From Epiperipatus broadwayi (taxonomy: Eukaryota > Onychophora > Udeonychophora > Euonychophora > Peripatidae): 64,000 nucleotides of DNA. Shown here piece by piece: positions 11,341 to 23,725 of this stretch (positions within the stretch are counted from its first letter, which is position 1; each line of letters opens with the position of its first letter). The stretch lies in assembly GCA_028023455.1 (NCBI GenBank), contig JAQFVV010013296.1, forward strand, positions 62,001 through 126,000. Reading direction: 5' to 3'. The position numbers and the translations under genes are program-made. The notes under the pieces are model-generated. The model was not told where the DNA came from. It worked only from the letters and a program-made list of their open reading frames with translations, and ran no database searches.

Positions 11341-11345
11341 TATAA

Positions 11346-12355
11346 TTACTTCGATTCATTGAGACTATTGATATTTAAAGATATTAATTTATTTATGACA
11401 TTAGTAAGATGATAATTGCCTAAGAAAAAGTGATGCAGATTAATTATTCTTGAAAATTTTATAAGTACTAATTTTAATATCATTCAGATATTTATACATC
11501 ATTAACTATCTTGAATATTGAAATATTTGGAAGAATAATATTAGAATTTTCTAATCCTACGAGTATATATTTTTAAAGTTTGAGGAAAGAAATGAAACTT
11601 TTTTAAAAATTAAGTAAAAATGTCTTTATTAAATGGTAAAATAATCATAACATGTTATATATAAGAAAGGATGAACTTATGATACAAAAACTTATTATTG
11701 TTATTACTTTTATTTGAATTTTTATTCATATTTTCAAATTATGATAAATAATGATGAAAAGTGTGAAGAGTAGAAAAGAGAAGAAAAGAAAGTTCTTTTC
11801 TTTCAAGAAATTGTTGGTAATGTTTCTGCCATGTAACAATATACTTCCATAGAAATTTTGTGATTTTTTTTTTATTTCAAGAAGTTGAAGAAAATATTTT
11901 TCGTTGTATTTACTATAATATTACGATAGTACTAAGTACTTGTAATTATTTATTTTATAAGTTATTTTTTAGATAAGTACAATATTTAAAAAATTGTGTA
12001 TAACAAAATTTAAATAATTTTTAAAAAAAAATTATAATTCTATAATGGAAAAGAAATGATATCCACAAGAGAGTGATAATTATAAAATATTATGGTTCAG
12101 GAAATGGGTTTAAATAAAATATAAGATATTGGTATATAATTTTAAGCATTGAATCAGATAAAATAAATGTATGATATTTATAATACATGAATTTATGTGA
12201 AAGTATATGATAAAAGATCGAATATATCTATTATAATATTAATGAGTGTATAAGCAATCTATAATTGGTCTCTTTATAAGTTAAAGATAACTGATTTATG
12301 AAAAATTATATCATAAAACTATTTGTTTGTTTTTTAGTCAATGTTAAAAAAAATT
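11346..12355. other. AT-rich spacer, nothing recognised
   Basis: Very AT-rich, with poly-A and poly-T runs. No coding signal or repeat structure seen. Confidence 0.6.
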
Positions 12356-12992
12356 AAAGTAATGTCCAATGCATTTTCTCAAAAAAAAAAAAAAAATAAA
12401 GATTGATAATGATGAATTATAAGAAGTTAACTACTACAAATATCTTGATCAGATTATTACTAAGATGGAAACAATGAATGAAATTAATCATAGAATTGAA
12501 CATAGTTGGGGTGTTTTTGGTAGAAATAATTTCATATCAAAAGGAAATAAGCCTATGTGTTTGAAAATGATGGTTTTTAATAAATGTGTTACCAGTTTTT
12601 ACTTACAGATCTGAGATTTGGACACTTAACAGAAAGGTAATACAGAGATTTTAGACCACTCAACAATGTATAGAGAGATGCTAGGAATAACAAAAGATTA
12701 AAAATGAAATAAATAGGTGAGAGAACAAACAGTATTACTGTCATCATTAAAAGAATTAAAAGATTGAAGTGGAGTTGAACTGAACATATTACATGAGATG
12801 ATAATAGAATGACAGTTGAAATCTTAAACTGGTTTCCAAGAGATTGTAAAAAACCTATAAAATGCCCCATGTGAGATTACTGAAGGAAATAAGGAAGGAT
12901 GTTGGGGTGATATGAAGAAGAGAGGCTAGAGATCAAAGAAGATGGATTGAACTTGGAGACTTTAATCCAGCAATGTATCAATAATGATTGAA
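12356..12992 (+). mobile_element. RTE-like LINE 3' fragment (copy 1)
   Basis: This about 640-bp piece matches the last third of the RTE ORF at 48157-50103. Recognisable wording includes Y-K-Y-L-(D)-Q-I-I, E-I-N-H-R-I-E-x-S-W-x-x-F-G-R-N-N and P-M-C-L-K, in several frames. It ends in a GAT repeat (about 12985-12996), the usual tail of this family. It begins at the position equal to K-V-M-F-N-R-F of the full element. Typical 5'-truncated LINE insertion; non-coding now. Confidence 0.8.
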
Positions 12993-13231
12993 GATGATGA
13001 TGACGGTGTATAAATGCAATATAACAGAACTCCCAGTCAGTAACTTGTATTCAGGTACAGAATAAAGAATGTTTCTTTATCTTTACATTTTATAAATACC
13101 TTATGTACGTTTGTGACATGTCTTTTTTCAAGTATAAGTATTCTGTTAAGTTACCTAACATTTAGGCATACTCACACATAAAACATCTTTTTTTAACCTT
13201 CCTACTGAAAGCTTATTATGAAAGGATGATT

Positions 13232-13860
13232 AAAGTAATGTTCAACGAATTTTCTCAAATGAATTAAAAGTTAACAGCTGCAAATAGCTTGGTCAGATTA
13301 TTAATACAGACAGAAACATAATGAATAAAATTAATCATAGAATTAAACTTGGTTGGAGTACTTTTGGTAGAAGTAACTTGATACTAAAAGAAATATGCTT
13401 ATGTGTTTGAAAAAGAAGGTTTTTAATAAATGTGTTTTACCAGTTCTTACTTATGGATCTGAGACTTGACCCATAATAGAAGAGAAATAGAGACTTCAGA
13501 CCACTCAAAAGAGTATGGAGAGATGCATCTTGGGAGTAACAAGAAAAGATCAAAAATGCAATATATGAATAAGAAAACAAACAAGTGTTATTGACCTCAT
13601 TGAAAAAATTAAAAGACTGAAGTGGAGTTGGCCTGGACATATTGCTAGATGAACAATTGAAATCTTAAACTGGATTCTAAGAGATTGTAAAAGACCCAGA
13701 AAGTGACCACATGTGAGATGGATAGATGAAATAAGAAAGTGTGCAAAGGTGATGTGAACAAGAGAAGCTAATGTTTGGAGAAGATGGATTGAATTTGGAG
13801 AGACCTTCATCCTGCAGTGGATTGATAATTGTTGTTCTTGTTGATGATGATGATGATAAA
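13232..13860 (+). mobile_element. RTE-like LINE 3' fragment (copy 2)
   Basis: A second 5'-truncated copy in the same orientation starts at almost the same element position as copy 1 (taaagtaatgttcaacg against taaagtaatgtccaatg) and ends in a GAT repeat at about 13843-13857. It is closer to the full-length element at 48-51 kb than copy 1 is, keeping W-R-R-W-I-E-F-G-E-T-F-I-L-Q-W-I-D-N-like wording before the tail. Broken by stops and frameshifts. Confidence 0.8.
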
Positions 13861-14542
13861 GTAATGAGCAAGAGAGATAAGCCCAGTTAACTCACTAGAA
13901 TAACTGTACGTATAATTAACTATACATATAATTAAAAAATTCACTAGCATTATCAATAAGTAATAATCATCCATCATCATGAATGACCAATCAAAATAAA
14001 TCAGCCATCAATCTGGTGATTGTATTTGAAATGGGTTTATTGTAGTTCAGGCTAACTATTTAGCCCTTGACAGCTTGGGCAATTATTTAAACATAATTTG
14101 GATGCACAAACTTAAGTGCTAGTCCATAGAATATATAACGATAAAAACAACAATGCTATGATATTAAACCATGCTGATCATCATCACTGTTTTGGCCACT
14201 AGTAGCATTAGTATACTGGCCAACTATAAACTTAAATTCTGTAACTAATCTAAATAAAAATGTAGTGCATGGACTTTAAAAACTATATGCATAAAACTAA
14301 TATATACCCATTTCATATAATAGACTTATGCACAAATCTAGCTCAGATAATACAAGCTCTATAACTGTTACTGTGACCAAGAGATGATGCAGCATATAAT
14401 ATTCTAAAACTAGAATTAAATTCACTTGCATAATTTTGATTATTGAAATATAAGTTTATTATTAATAATAAAAAAATAAAATTAAGGACTGCAGAATTTG
14501 GCTAAACCTTCTTGTTTTAATTAACATAAAAACAAAATTTGC
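13861..14542. other. AT-rich spacer, nothing recognised
   Basis: No coding signal or clear repeats seen. Confidence 0.5.
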
Positions 14543-15050
14543 TATCACATTGTGATTTATATACATGTTGCAATAGGTTTACATAAAACACCTATATATC
14601 AGCATACAGACATGTGGTATAATAATTTAGAAACATTTCTGAATTGCACTAACTTCATAAAAAATTAACTTATCACATTTTAATGATACACATATAACCA
14701 TGGATTTACATAAGACACATATATATCACCAAACAGATGTGCACTGCAATTTATGAACATATTAGAATTGTCATAAAATAATAATACAAATTTTAAGTTA
14801 TCACATTTCTATGATACAAATGTTTCATACAAGGTTTACATAAAACATATATATATATATCATCACATAGTATAATAATTGATTAACATATTTGAATTAT
14901 CAGATAAAAATAAAATAAATTTTAAGTTATCACATTTTAATGATACTTATACTTTGTACAAGGTTTACATAGAAGATCTATATATATCATTGCTTATACA
15001 TGTGGTATAATAATTCATTAACATATTTGAATTTGCAAACCTATAAATGA
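14543..15050. repeat. Tandem array, four units of about 128 bp
   Basis: The landmark tatcacatt occurs at 14543, 14671, 14799 and 14928. Each is followed by an atgatac-like stretch, ggtttacataaaac or similar, a short TA run, tgtggtataataatt and aacatattt(g)aatt. The spacing of 128, 128 and 129 bp is regular although the units have diverged. A small satellite-like array with no coding capacity. Confidence 0.85.
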
Positions 15051-17341
15051 AATTCATTTTCTTTCTTATAATACATAATGATAGATTTAACATATATGTA
15101 TGTGTGTATGGAAGTGTGTGTGCATATGAATATTTATACCATTTATTTCAATTTTTCAAAATGATAAAATTATTTAAAATATCTTTTATAATTAATTTCA
15201 TTTGGAAAATATATATAAAATTCACACATACATGCATGTATATATAAAAATATAGATAATATAAAGTAAAATTATTAATTAGCCTCTGTTTTATGGTCAA
15301 TAAAAGTTTTTTCTTTTTCCTTCTTTTAAAAAATATATTACCCTTTGACATGTTACTGCTGTTTGATTAATTATAAACATCTTTAAAATACTCTACCAAG
15401 TTTTTTTTTTAATCTACTTTTTTTAAAAAAGTATCAAATTATTCATGAATTAACTCTTTCTTCAAAAGAAATATTTATTTGCTTTACTTTTTAAAAAAAA
15501 TATAAATTTTAAATGTCTATTTTTTCAATAAATGATTTAAAATAATGTCATTTTCTCTATATATGTTACTTTTAAAATGTCATTTTAAAGAAATTATTTA
15601 AAATAACACCAACTGCACTTTATATAAATGTGATGTGGTATGTTTATCTGTGGTTCTTTGCATACAGACAAAGCATTATACATATACCAATTCTTCAGCA
15701 AGGTGAAAAACTCTCTCAGTAAGTGTCATTATTAGAACAGTCATAGTCCATGTAACTGTTGACATTCAATCACTGCCACTTAGACTTCAGGCCAGCCATC
15801 TAATACCATGTTGGCTATGGAGAACACAGGGAAGTTGGGTCTTCCTCTTCTAGGTGAATCCAAACTCCAGCATAATGAACTAGTAGTAGCCACTATTTTT
15901 AATTACATATCATAATAGCTTTGTATAATTCTAGAAACCAACTAACTATTCTTTTTGTCAACCGTTTTTATAGCTAGGGTGGGGTGGAAAAAATTTATTA
16001 ACTCAAAAATGTTTTTTTATCTTTATCAATTTTTTTTAAATTTACTTTAATCCTTTTTAAATGCAACTTTAGAATTTTATTAGTATAATCTTTCACCTGA
16101 TCGGCTCGTTTTTAAATGAGGAAACTTGACATCACTGTAAATCGCTTAGTTTTTGTACTACATTTACGGTTTTGACGCCATTTTTTAGAAGAAAAAAAGT
16201 TCTATAAGATACTGCCATCTATTGAATTATTTTACAAGTAAAAAATCAATAAAATGACCATTTATGTAAACAAAACAAAAGCACTGCCTTCTCACATCTT
16301 TTCTTGAATCTAATTGGCTGTTGAAATTTTGTAAACAAAAAAAATGGAAAAGCACTGCCTTCTCACCATCTTTTCTTGAATCTTATTGGCTGTTAAAATT
16401 TTTATATGGCTGCCAAAAAGTAAAGAGTTGTGAACAGTTTTTGTTTTATTTTGAAAATGATAAACGAATGTTTTAGAGCATTTTAAAGTATTTTTTGATG
16501 AAATACAAATGAAATACAAATTATTTTCATATAATATGCTAAAAATAAATATTATTTTACAAAAATAGTTAAGATTTTAGCAAGAATTATTTATTTATTG
16601 CAAAGTGGGAAGTAGAAATCATAACGTGGAATTGATCATTGAGGTTTCTTTTCATTTCAGCCATAATCAAAAATTTTTTAAATTATAAATTAAAATTTAT
16701 TTTTGAACAAACATTCGTTCACTTTCATAATCTGACAAATTAGTAATATACTTTTTACAAACGAAACTAAAATGGATATATTTAATAAACGGTCAATATC
16801 TTTTGAAAAACTGATACATCAGTTTGTGAATTGGCCAATTAAAAGCTTTGAGTTTTACCTCCTGTGGTGAATGATGTAATCACTGCTTGAAGGGATAATC
16901 TACAAGCTTTATTTAAAAAAAGATTTTTAAAATAGATATGGGAATTTTTACAATTATTATTAGATCTATTTTAATGTAAAACATGCTTGTTTTAATTTCA
17001 AATAAAAATATTAATTGGACCTTTTTTTCTTTAAATATCTATTCCATAATAAAATTCTATTTTGAATTCAAAATTATTTAATTCTTAGTATCATTATTCC
17101 AGTGTACTTGCAGAAAGCATCTACAAAAATGTTTATTTCTACTTTTCCTTTCAACTTTATATATATATTGGTGAACACGCACTACTGTTATTGTATGCCA
17201 TGAAACCCTTACAGTTACAATATTATATATATATATAAAACCAAACCTGCCTAACACTATACTAGCAAAAATAAAAATGAAAACCATAAAACAATACAAT
17301 ACTAGATTAAATTCAAAAATTTTACCAAAATCCTTTTACAA

Positions 17342-17393
<52 letters not shown>

Positions 17394-17846
17394 ACATTAT
17401 ATATATTGTAACATTTTGATTGATTGGCTGTATTTAAATAGGATCTAAAACATATAACCAAAATTTAAAATTTAAAGAATATGTAATTGTAGTATTATTA
17501 ATTTTTGATATATGATATGTATAAATAGCTTAATGTATAGAGTTTAAAGATAGATTTCTGTAGACATAGTTAGCACACACCTTTTTATTTAGTTATTTAT
17601 ATTATAAATAGTCATATATAAATTCATTATAAGATTTATTAAAAGTTACAATGGTAACAAATCAAATCTCAATTTATTTAAATAACAGTGATCCTATAAA
17701 AGGTGAATATATGATTATGTAAGCAGAATTCCAGAATATAAAAATAAAAAATATTTATTTTAAGATATTAATTTGTTTTAAAATAATAATATATTCTTGA
17801 TATAAATATTATTATTAAATGTCTTGTTTAAAATCAATTAATATTA
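15051..17846. other. AT-rich spacer with a 71-bp duplication and a TA run
   Basis: No gene is recognised. A 71-bp unit with gcactgccttctcac and tcttttcttgaatct is present twice (about 16268-16338 and 16339-16405). Alternating TA covers about 17343-17392. The rest is AT-rich with poly-A and poly-T runs. Confidence 0.6.
17343..17392. repeat. (TA)n microsatellite
   Basis: About 50 bp of uninterrupted alternating T and A. Confidence 0.95.
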
Positions 17847-17850
17847 CAAT
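17847..17850. other. Target site duplication, left (caat)
   Basis: CAAT directly precedes the LTR at 17851 and recurs at 25241-25244 directly after the other LTR. A 4-bp duplication fits Ty3/gypsy integrase. Confidence 0.75.
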
Positions 17851-19340
17851 TATAACAAAACCTGTATTTACCTCTCACTAGACATGTATGTACTATCAAA
17901 TATGTATGAGGCATATTAATATTTAATTAATTAATTCGACCTAAAAGATATTAATATTTAAACTTGTGGTCATTCTCGCAACTGTGATATATCCCCAATG
18001 TGTATTTATGGTCGTCCAAGGACACCAAGCGCCAAACTTATATGGATACAAGTATTACACGAAGAAGATATATCACCAACAAGAATACTATTTACGGAAT
18101 GTGAGATTCTGACCACCAGCTAGCTCAGTCTCATGGTCAGGTGATGTCATAGCCATGAATAGCTATGAATGGGGTAAAGAGTTCACTTTTATTTCTATTT
18201 TTAAGTCTAAAAATATCTAAACAATCCTAAAACAAATAAAATGATTTTATAAACAATCAAACTGAGTCAGTACTTTACTTTCTTGATATATGTTTATTGA
18301 ATAAAAAAAAATATTTAGCACTCTGTCATTTTTTCCTTTTTTTATCGCAATCATACATCATTCTCTCATAGATCTCACAACATATCTTAAGCAGCAAAAA
18401 TCAATACTACGAAAGTTTGTATCATGTGACTTTTAACCCTCATTGCTTTCATACGTCCATAATGGAGCGACACTTTAAATAATCATAAAGTTATTTCACA
18501 AGTCACCTTTCACTGATTATAAAAACACAAAAATTTTTTTTTTTATAAAGAAGATTTTTAACAGATTAATAATAAGAGTTCTTTACCTGCTTTCCTGGGA
18601 ATTAGCAGAAGCAATTTTTATTTATTTTATTTATTGTTCTATAGTTCCATTCCTCAGGTAATTAGGCCATTCAAGGTAACAATCTTAGATTTTTCTATGT
18701 CCGTTGGCTGATGAGGTTTATTTGAATCCACGCTGGAATTATGTCTTATTCGAGGTATCCTGGTTTTATGGAGGCAGCTGCGGTAAGTTGGGATCAGGGA
18801 CTTGAATCCGATGCGGCTTTTCTTACCCCGACATGTCTGTTGAAACCACCATTATATAGTTTTAAATATTCACTCCTTGAGTTGTTTATTATTGTAGCTC
18901 TGCCGGAAAAAGATCCTATGTATTGTGGGTGGCTCACTTTTATAGCCCCCTCCATTGTTTCTAGAAGCTTCTTTTTACCTCACTTCCAATCTTCAAGGTG
19001 GAATAACCAGATCCATAGAAGTATGATAACTCATGTCATCATTTCTGTTTTAAATAACAGAACAATAAAATCCCGTTCTGCCGGAAAACTCTAGTTTTTC
19101 AACATGAAACAAAAAAAAAATCTTGTTTCTCTCTTTCCACTACTTAATTTATTTATACACGCATTTATCACACACGCATATATATCATTAAAAATGACAG
19201 AGTCCCTTCCCCCCATGTTTATGTATTTATAACCACCACCATGTAATAACAAAATTAAATATTAGATATATCTTTACATATATCTATGACTATCAATTAA
19301 ATACTTTATTTGTGACTGGGTTCGAACGCATTCTGTCACA
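17851..19340 (-). repeat. 3' LTR of gypsy element 2
   Basis: This 1490-bp LTR aligns end to end with 23745-25240. In element orientation it begins TGTGAC and ends GTTATA, so it has TG...TA rather than TG...CA ends. The first 30 bases in that orientation (19311-19340) form a small hairpin, TGTGAC pairing with GTCACA, around GTTCGAAC, itself a palindrome. A plus-strand ORF of 117 codons inside it is not conserved as protein (see rejected items). Confidence 0.92.
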
Positions 19341-19356
19341 ATACCCCCTCCTCCAA
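19341..19356 (-). promoter_or_regulatory. Polypurine tract of gypsy element 2
   Basis: In element orientation TTGGAGGAGGGGGTAT lies directly before the 3' LTR, which starts TGTGAC. This is the expected place and make-up of the RNase H-resistant primer for plus-strand DNA synthesis. Confidence 0.85.
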
Positions 19357-19406
19357 AAGCCTTCAAATACATTTGCATATTTTGAATGGCTCCTTTTGTA
19401 TAACAC

Positions 19407-19862
19407 TTATGTATTACCTGGTTCTTTGATTTTCCCTTTGTTTGCAAAGCACCAGGCAGGCTTTAATGACCGAGCATTATATGACCCCTTGATTCTGTGC
19501 CCAGTGTCCACCCAAAATGCATTATTCCCTTGATTATGGCAGATAGTGTATGGGCCTTCATATAGGTTGCAAAATTTGTGGCACAAGAACTTACCCAAAT
19601 CACTGACATGAGGGGTTTTAACCATGACTCTATCCCTTACTTTAAATACGGGTGCCCTATGTCTCACTTTCTTTCCCCTTTGATGGCTTGCCTGTTGTAA
19701 TGTCTGATATGCTCTAATGTGGTCACTCTTCTTGTCAATAGGTGGTTCTTCCATCCCTGGCACAAAAGTCTTTATCTGACATGGTATGTGCTGTACAAAT
19801 TGGAGGCGAATTGGAGCGAACCCACTGGATTCATTTATGTTCCAGTTTATGAAATCCACCAC
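19407..19862 (-). pseudogene. gypsy integrase C-terminal region
   Basis: A 151-residue open stretch follows the integrase core. It contains R-V-R-D-R-V-M-V-K-T-like wording near residues 74-83 and Y-E-G-P-Y-T-I near 102-108, typical of the DNA-binding C-terminal domain of gypsy integrases (V-x-D-x-V-x-V and E-G-P-Y). It lies out of frame with the core (19905-20153), so a frameshift separates them. The stop is about 65 bp from the 3' LTR. Confidence 0.7.
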
Positions 19863-19904
19863 TCGAGGAGTCCATTTATCCCAGCCTTTATGATTCGTGC
19901 CTGT

Positions 19905-20153
19905 TTATGTGTGAAACAAACACCCCAACTCCCTCATTCCTTGTTCGCAAAAGTTGGATTGCGGGTTCCTGATAGAGGTAAAATTATGACTAATCCCCTG
20001 TTGTTGGGTCCACTTGCACCATTCCTTGGACATGAAGGGAGTACCATGGTCAGACAATATGCTCTTGGGTTTTCCAGTCTCTGTAAAATGTCTGCTTTCT
20101 AGCATTTTGATGGTGTTCTTCACATTTGCCTGCACAATAGGATATGCTGACAC
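19905..20153 (-). pseudogene. gypsy integrase catalytic core remnant
   Basis: An 82-residue stretch has the second catalytic Asp in I-L-S-D-H-G-T-P-F (near residues 32-40) and the catalytic Glu in N-P-Q-S-N-F-C-E-Q-G (near 63-72), spaced as in a D,D-35-E integrase. The first catalytic Asp and the zinc-binding N-terminal domain (an L-Y-G-H-Y-G-A-L-K-T block) lie between about 20170 and 20460 in other frames with stops. Integrase would join the DNA copy to the genome; this one is broken. Confidence 0.8.
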
Positions 20154-20577
20154 GTATTTTGAGAATAAATCGTATGTGATGAGAAGACATTTTTTTTATT
20201 GAATGCCGGCAGAGGGCCATAAAAATCTAATGCTATCATTTCTTGCAGTCTATTTGGTATTATTGACAGCATGGAAACTGCATAATTCCGGTTTGCTGGT
20301 TTGGTTCTCTGTCAACTTTCACAATCCCTTAACATGTTCAAAACTGATGCACGATGTTCAGCCAGTAAAACCATTTTTGAACCAAATGCTCTGTTTTTAA
20401 GGCACCATAATGGCCATATAGTTGGTGGACATAATTTGTCACCTCTTTCTGCAATGTAGGAGGTATAACTGGTTTCCATTGCTCTGGATCATCATGTGTC
20501 TGGTACTGTAAAATATTTTAGTGAAGCTGGTACCTTGTTTCTTTTCCTGTCTTTGTTGAACCCCCATTTTTTGTTCC

Positions 20578-21900
20578 CTATCCTATTTGTTTGATTATCT
20601 CCCTTAATTGTTCATCTTGATGCTGCCAATCTTCCAAATGAGCCAAGTCCTCTTCAACCCTCTTGTTACTTACTATATCCATACTGGCAATATACAGGTT
20701 CTCCACATCCGGATAATCAGGATGGTGACCAGATGGATTCTGGCTCAAAATATCTGCCACAATATTCTCTGGATCCTTACAATATTGAACAGTATAATTA
20801 TATTCCTGCAACAAGCTCCAACGAATCAACCGGCTGTTGGTGAGGTAGCTATGATTTATAAACTCGAGGCTCTTATGATCAGTCATTACGATGACTTCTG
20901 ACCCCAACAAAAATGGATGAAACTTCTGAAATGCCCAGATAATCGCCAGCGCTTCCTTTTCTGTAGTGGAGTAATTTAATTCGGGCCCCTTGAGTAATCT
21001 GCTGATGAAATACAGCACTCCCATTTGATTTCCTTCCTGTATTTGTGACAGTGTAGCTTCCAAACCATACCCACTGCTATCTGTTTGTACGACAAATGAT
21101 TTGGTAAAATCTGGAAAAGAAAGCATAACTTGTCTAATAAATCCCTCCTTTATGTCTTCGAGAGCCCTCTCCTGTTCTTGATCCCATTTCCAGGGTGTAT
21201 CTTTTCTCAATAATCTAACCAAAGATTCTGTTCTTTCAGCCAATCGCTCATGGAATCGATTATAGAAGTTACAAAGACCCAAGAATGACTGTACCTGCTT
21301 TCGAGATTTAGGTTTAGGAAACTCCTTGATGGCTGATACCTTGTCCAAGTGGGGTTTCATCCCCTGATCTCCCACCAAGTGACCCAAGAATGTAACTTCA
21401 TCTTTCATCATAGTACTTTTTTTAAAATTGATTTTGATACCCTTATTCTGATATTCCCGAAGAAACATCTCAACATCTTTTTGATGCTCCTCAATACTGG
21501 ATGAGGCTATCAATACATCATTGACATACATCGTTATGCATTTTTTGATCTCATCCGCCAACACTTGGTCCAGACACCTTAACAAACCTGCCTTACTATT
21601 TATGAGCCCAAATAACATTCTGTTAAATTGGTACGAGTATCCTCCATACTGAAAAGCTGTATATTGCCTGTCCTCTGGGTGGAGCTGGATTTGCCAGTAA
21701 CTGGCTGTCAGGTCGAATGTTGAGAATACTCGCTTACCCTTGAATCCTCACAATAAATCATGTATCAGAGGTGGAATGTTACAGTCTGGAATTGTTGCCC
21801 GGTTCAATTGTCTCACATCCAGACATAATCTAATAGCCCCACTTTTCTTCTTAACCACCACTAGAGGGTTACAATATGGTGATGAACATTTAGATATTTT
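20578..21900 (-). pseudogene. gypsy reverse transcriptase-RNase H, inactive
   Basis: The RT starts near 21900 with C-N-P-L-V-V-V-K-K-K-S-G. It is cut by a TGA at 21748-21750, then runs open to 20578. F-S-T-F-D-L keeps the first catalytic Asp, but the palm motif (residues 31-34 of the open part from 21618) reads Y-V-N-D instead of Y-V-D-D. The codons GTC AAT fit a CpG change from GTC GAT. Then come F-L-G-H-L-V-G (thumb), F-L-G-L-C-N-F-Y-N-R-F, and RNase H with Q-T-D-S-S-G-Y-G (Asp180), T-T-E-K-E-A-L and M-T-D-H-K-S-L (Asp247). RNase H acidic residues look intact; the polymerase does not. Confidence 0.88.
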
Positions 21901-22108
21901 TTCCCCATTCTCTCATCTCGTTTACTTGTTGTGACCTCCTCCCTATATTGGTGTGGCACAGGGTATAAGTGTGATTGCAAAGGCTGGTCCTGCCTCAGTT
22001 TGATGCGTTGTTCAAAACCCAGTATTATGCCTGGTACTTTTGAAAATACTTGATGATATTGATATAATGTCTGCCTGAAAGCCTCCTTCTCCTCTTTGTT
22101 TGCCATGA

Positions 22109-22843
22109 TTATCTCCTGGATTTTCTTTTCAATATTGCTCTCTTTCCCTTCTGCCCTTCTGTCTGGATTACTCCTATTGATTGACGTAACTGTGCTGTAG
22201 TAAACTTGGTGGCTTCCCCTTCACATGTGAACCAACTGGTTTTAAAATCTATTGCACATCGATACCGTTTCAAGAAATCTGTTCCTATCAATATGTCATG
22301 TACCAGATTTTTCATAATTAGAAAGACATGAGGAAATAGTTTTCCATTGATATGAAGATCCATCCATACCTGCTTGGGTTCAACCCTAGCCATTTTATTA
22401 TTTGCCATTTTGATTTGGATGGGCTTAATGGGTAGGGTCCGTATGCTAGTCTGACAGCCAATAAGTTGTGTAAACACTTCCTCAGACATCACAGAGATCT
22501 GGCTGCCAGAATCCACCAATGTCTCAGCCTGCCTCCCAGCAATCTCTATTTTGATTTTCAGACAGCCCACACTTGCATATTTAGGAATCCATTCCTCATC
22601 AGAACATATCAGGTTTCCCATGCACCTTTCTTCCCCCTTCCGGTCCCAGTTTTCTTCTTTCATTTCCTTCTGCCACTGTTCACTGATCTCTAATTGTCCT
22701 AGTACTCTATCAACCTCCTTTATACTTTTCCTTGATGTATTCCCTATGCTTATCATTACTTCGCTTGGCAAATTTCTGCATACAATCCTTAAAATGTTTT
22801 TTTCAGAAAAATTACATGCCTCTAATTCCCTTAGTTGTGCCAC
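22109..22843 (-). pseudogene. gypsy gag end and aspartic protease (element 2)
   Basis: A 244-residue stretch begins with a helical gag end (R-E-L-E-A-C-N-F-S-E-K-N near residues 5-16). It continues into a retropepsin with T-L-V-D-S-G-S-Q-I-S-V (Asp111) and later I-L-I-G-T-D-F-L (near 177-184). The active-site motif is intact. No Cys-rich zinc knuckle is visible between gag and protease. The next piece (21861-22106) holds the linker to the RT with Y-H-Q-V-F-S-K-V-P-G-I. Confidence 0.8.
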
Positions 22844-22899
22844 CTGACAACTGAAAAACTGGACATGTGTCTCTTCCCCTTCCTCCTTAAACCTTTTCT

Positions 22900-23183
22900 G
22901 AATGATATGGGCTTTGATCCATTCCTAAAGTTCCTCACTCCAAGAATGTTTTGTTTATTGTCCTCTCATACTCTCCAAATGTCTTTGGCTTCATCATTAG
23001 TGACCTCCACCAATCCCAGGTGTGCTCCTGCAAGTGGCTGTGGGCCACTATTATTTTATCACTTTCTCCCATCTCATATCTGTAAAAGTATCTTTTTAAG
23101 CTTTTTAAATGTTCCTCGGGCTTTTCTCCCCTTTTCCCTTTGAATATTTGTATTTTAACCATCTCATTTCCTTCTCTCTCCAT
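22900..23183 (-). pseudogene. gypsy gag start (element 2)
   Basis: An 82-residue stretch from 23183 starts M-E-R-E-G-N-E-M-V-K-I-Q-I-F-K-G and holds H-T-W-D-W-W-R-S-L (near residues 54-62) and F-G-E-Y-E-R, typical of the Ty3/gypsy capsid N-terminal part. It stops at 22935 and gag continues in another frame. The matching part of fragment 1 is at about 9440-9640. Confidence 0.7.
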
Positions 23184-23725
23184 CCTTATATATTATTTTT
23201 AATTTATTTCTTTGGGTTTTCTATCTCCGGTTGGACATCTCGGACCCACTCCCCCATCCCAGCACCCTGCACTGACCTCCTGTTAGCCATTTTACTCTCG
23301 AAACCTTATCCACCAACCAACAATAATCACGGATTACCTATTCTTGGACCACTTCACTTCCTTTATTTAAAATGATCCGAGCGATATATATATGCCAAAC
23401 AAATGCACTTTAATCTATTTACAGTGATTCGCGTTTGAACCATCTCTTTATATATACAAACGTTTTCCCGTAATAATCCAACTAAATATCACTTTGATAA
23501 CGAAATTAAAAAGAAGACACAGCATAATTTTAGTTTATTTAAACTAATTGAGTGATATATATACAAAACAAATGCACCTCAATCTATTTAAATGGATTTG
23601 CGTTTGACTTCTCTATTTAAAAACCTATAAACGCTTTCCCCGCAATACTATAAACAAATATCGCTTTGCTAACGTATTTCTAATATCTCATAACTCTCCC
23701 CATCCACTCTACTTCTCTTCGAAGC

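Larger units (their letters stand above)
9050..11345 (+). mobile_element. Ty3/gypsy-type LTR retrotransposon fragment 1
   Basis: Gag, protease and reverse transcriptase remnants follow in the Ty3/gypsy order on the plus strand. The sequence stops inside the RT thumb/connection region near 11345, so RNase H, integrase and the 3' LTR are absent. No LTR was found on either side. Protease (SGSQISV-I-SEE) and RT (YGGYSYNFNRMPFGL) closely resemble the complete element at 17851-25240, so the two are members of one family or sister families. Confidence 0.8.

Noticed and set aside
12589-13871. Minus-strand ORFs (60-93 codons) rich in Leu, Ser and His
   Set aside because: Antisense of the RTE fragments; the same shadow appears opposite the full RTE at 48367-48573.
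14543-15050. Regular spaced repeats, considered as a CRISPR-like array
   Set aside because: Animal DNA; whole units are repeated rather than short repeats with unique spacers.
18705-18725. ctgatgag in the LTR, like a hammerhead core (also near 24615)
   Set aside because: No GAAA, stem II or cleavage triplet at the right distance.
18741-19094. Plus-strand ORF of 117 codons in the gypsy LTR, with a partner (24610-24999) in the other LTR
   Set aside because: Most differences between the two copies change the amino acid, and a 1-bp indel alters the start. There is no sign of protein-level constraint; it is antisense to the element.
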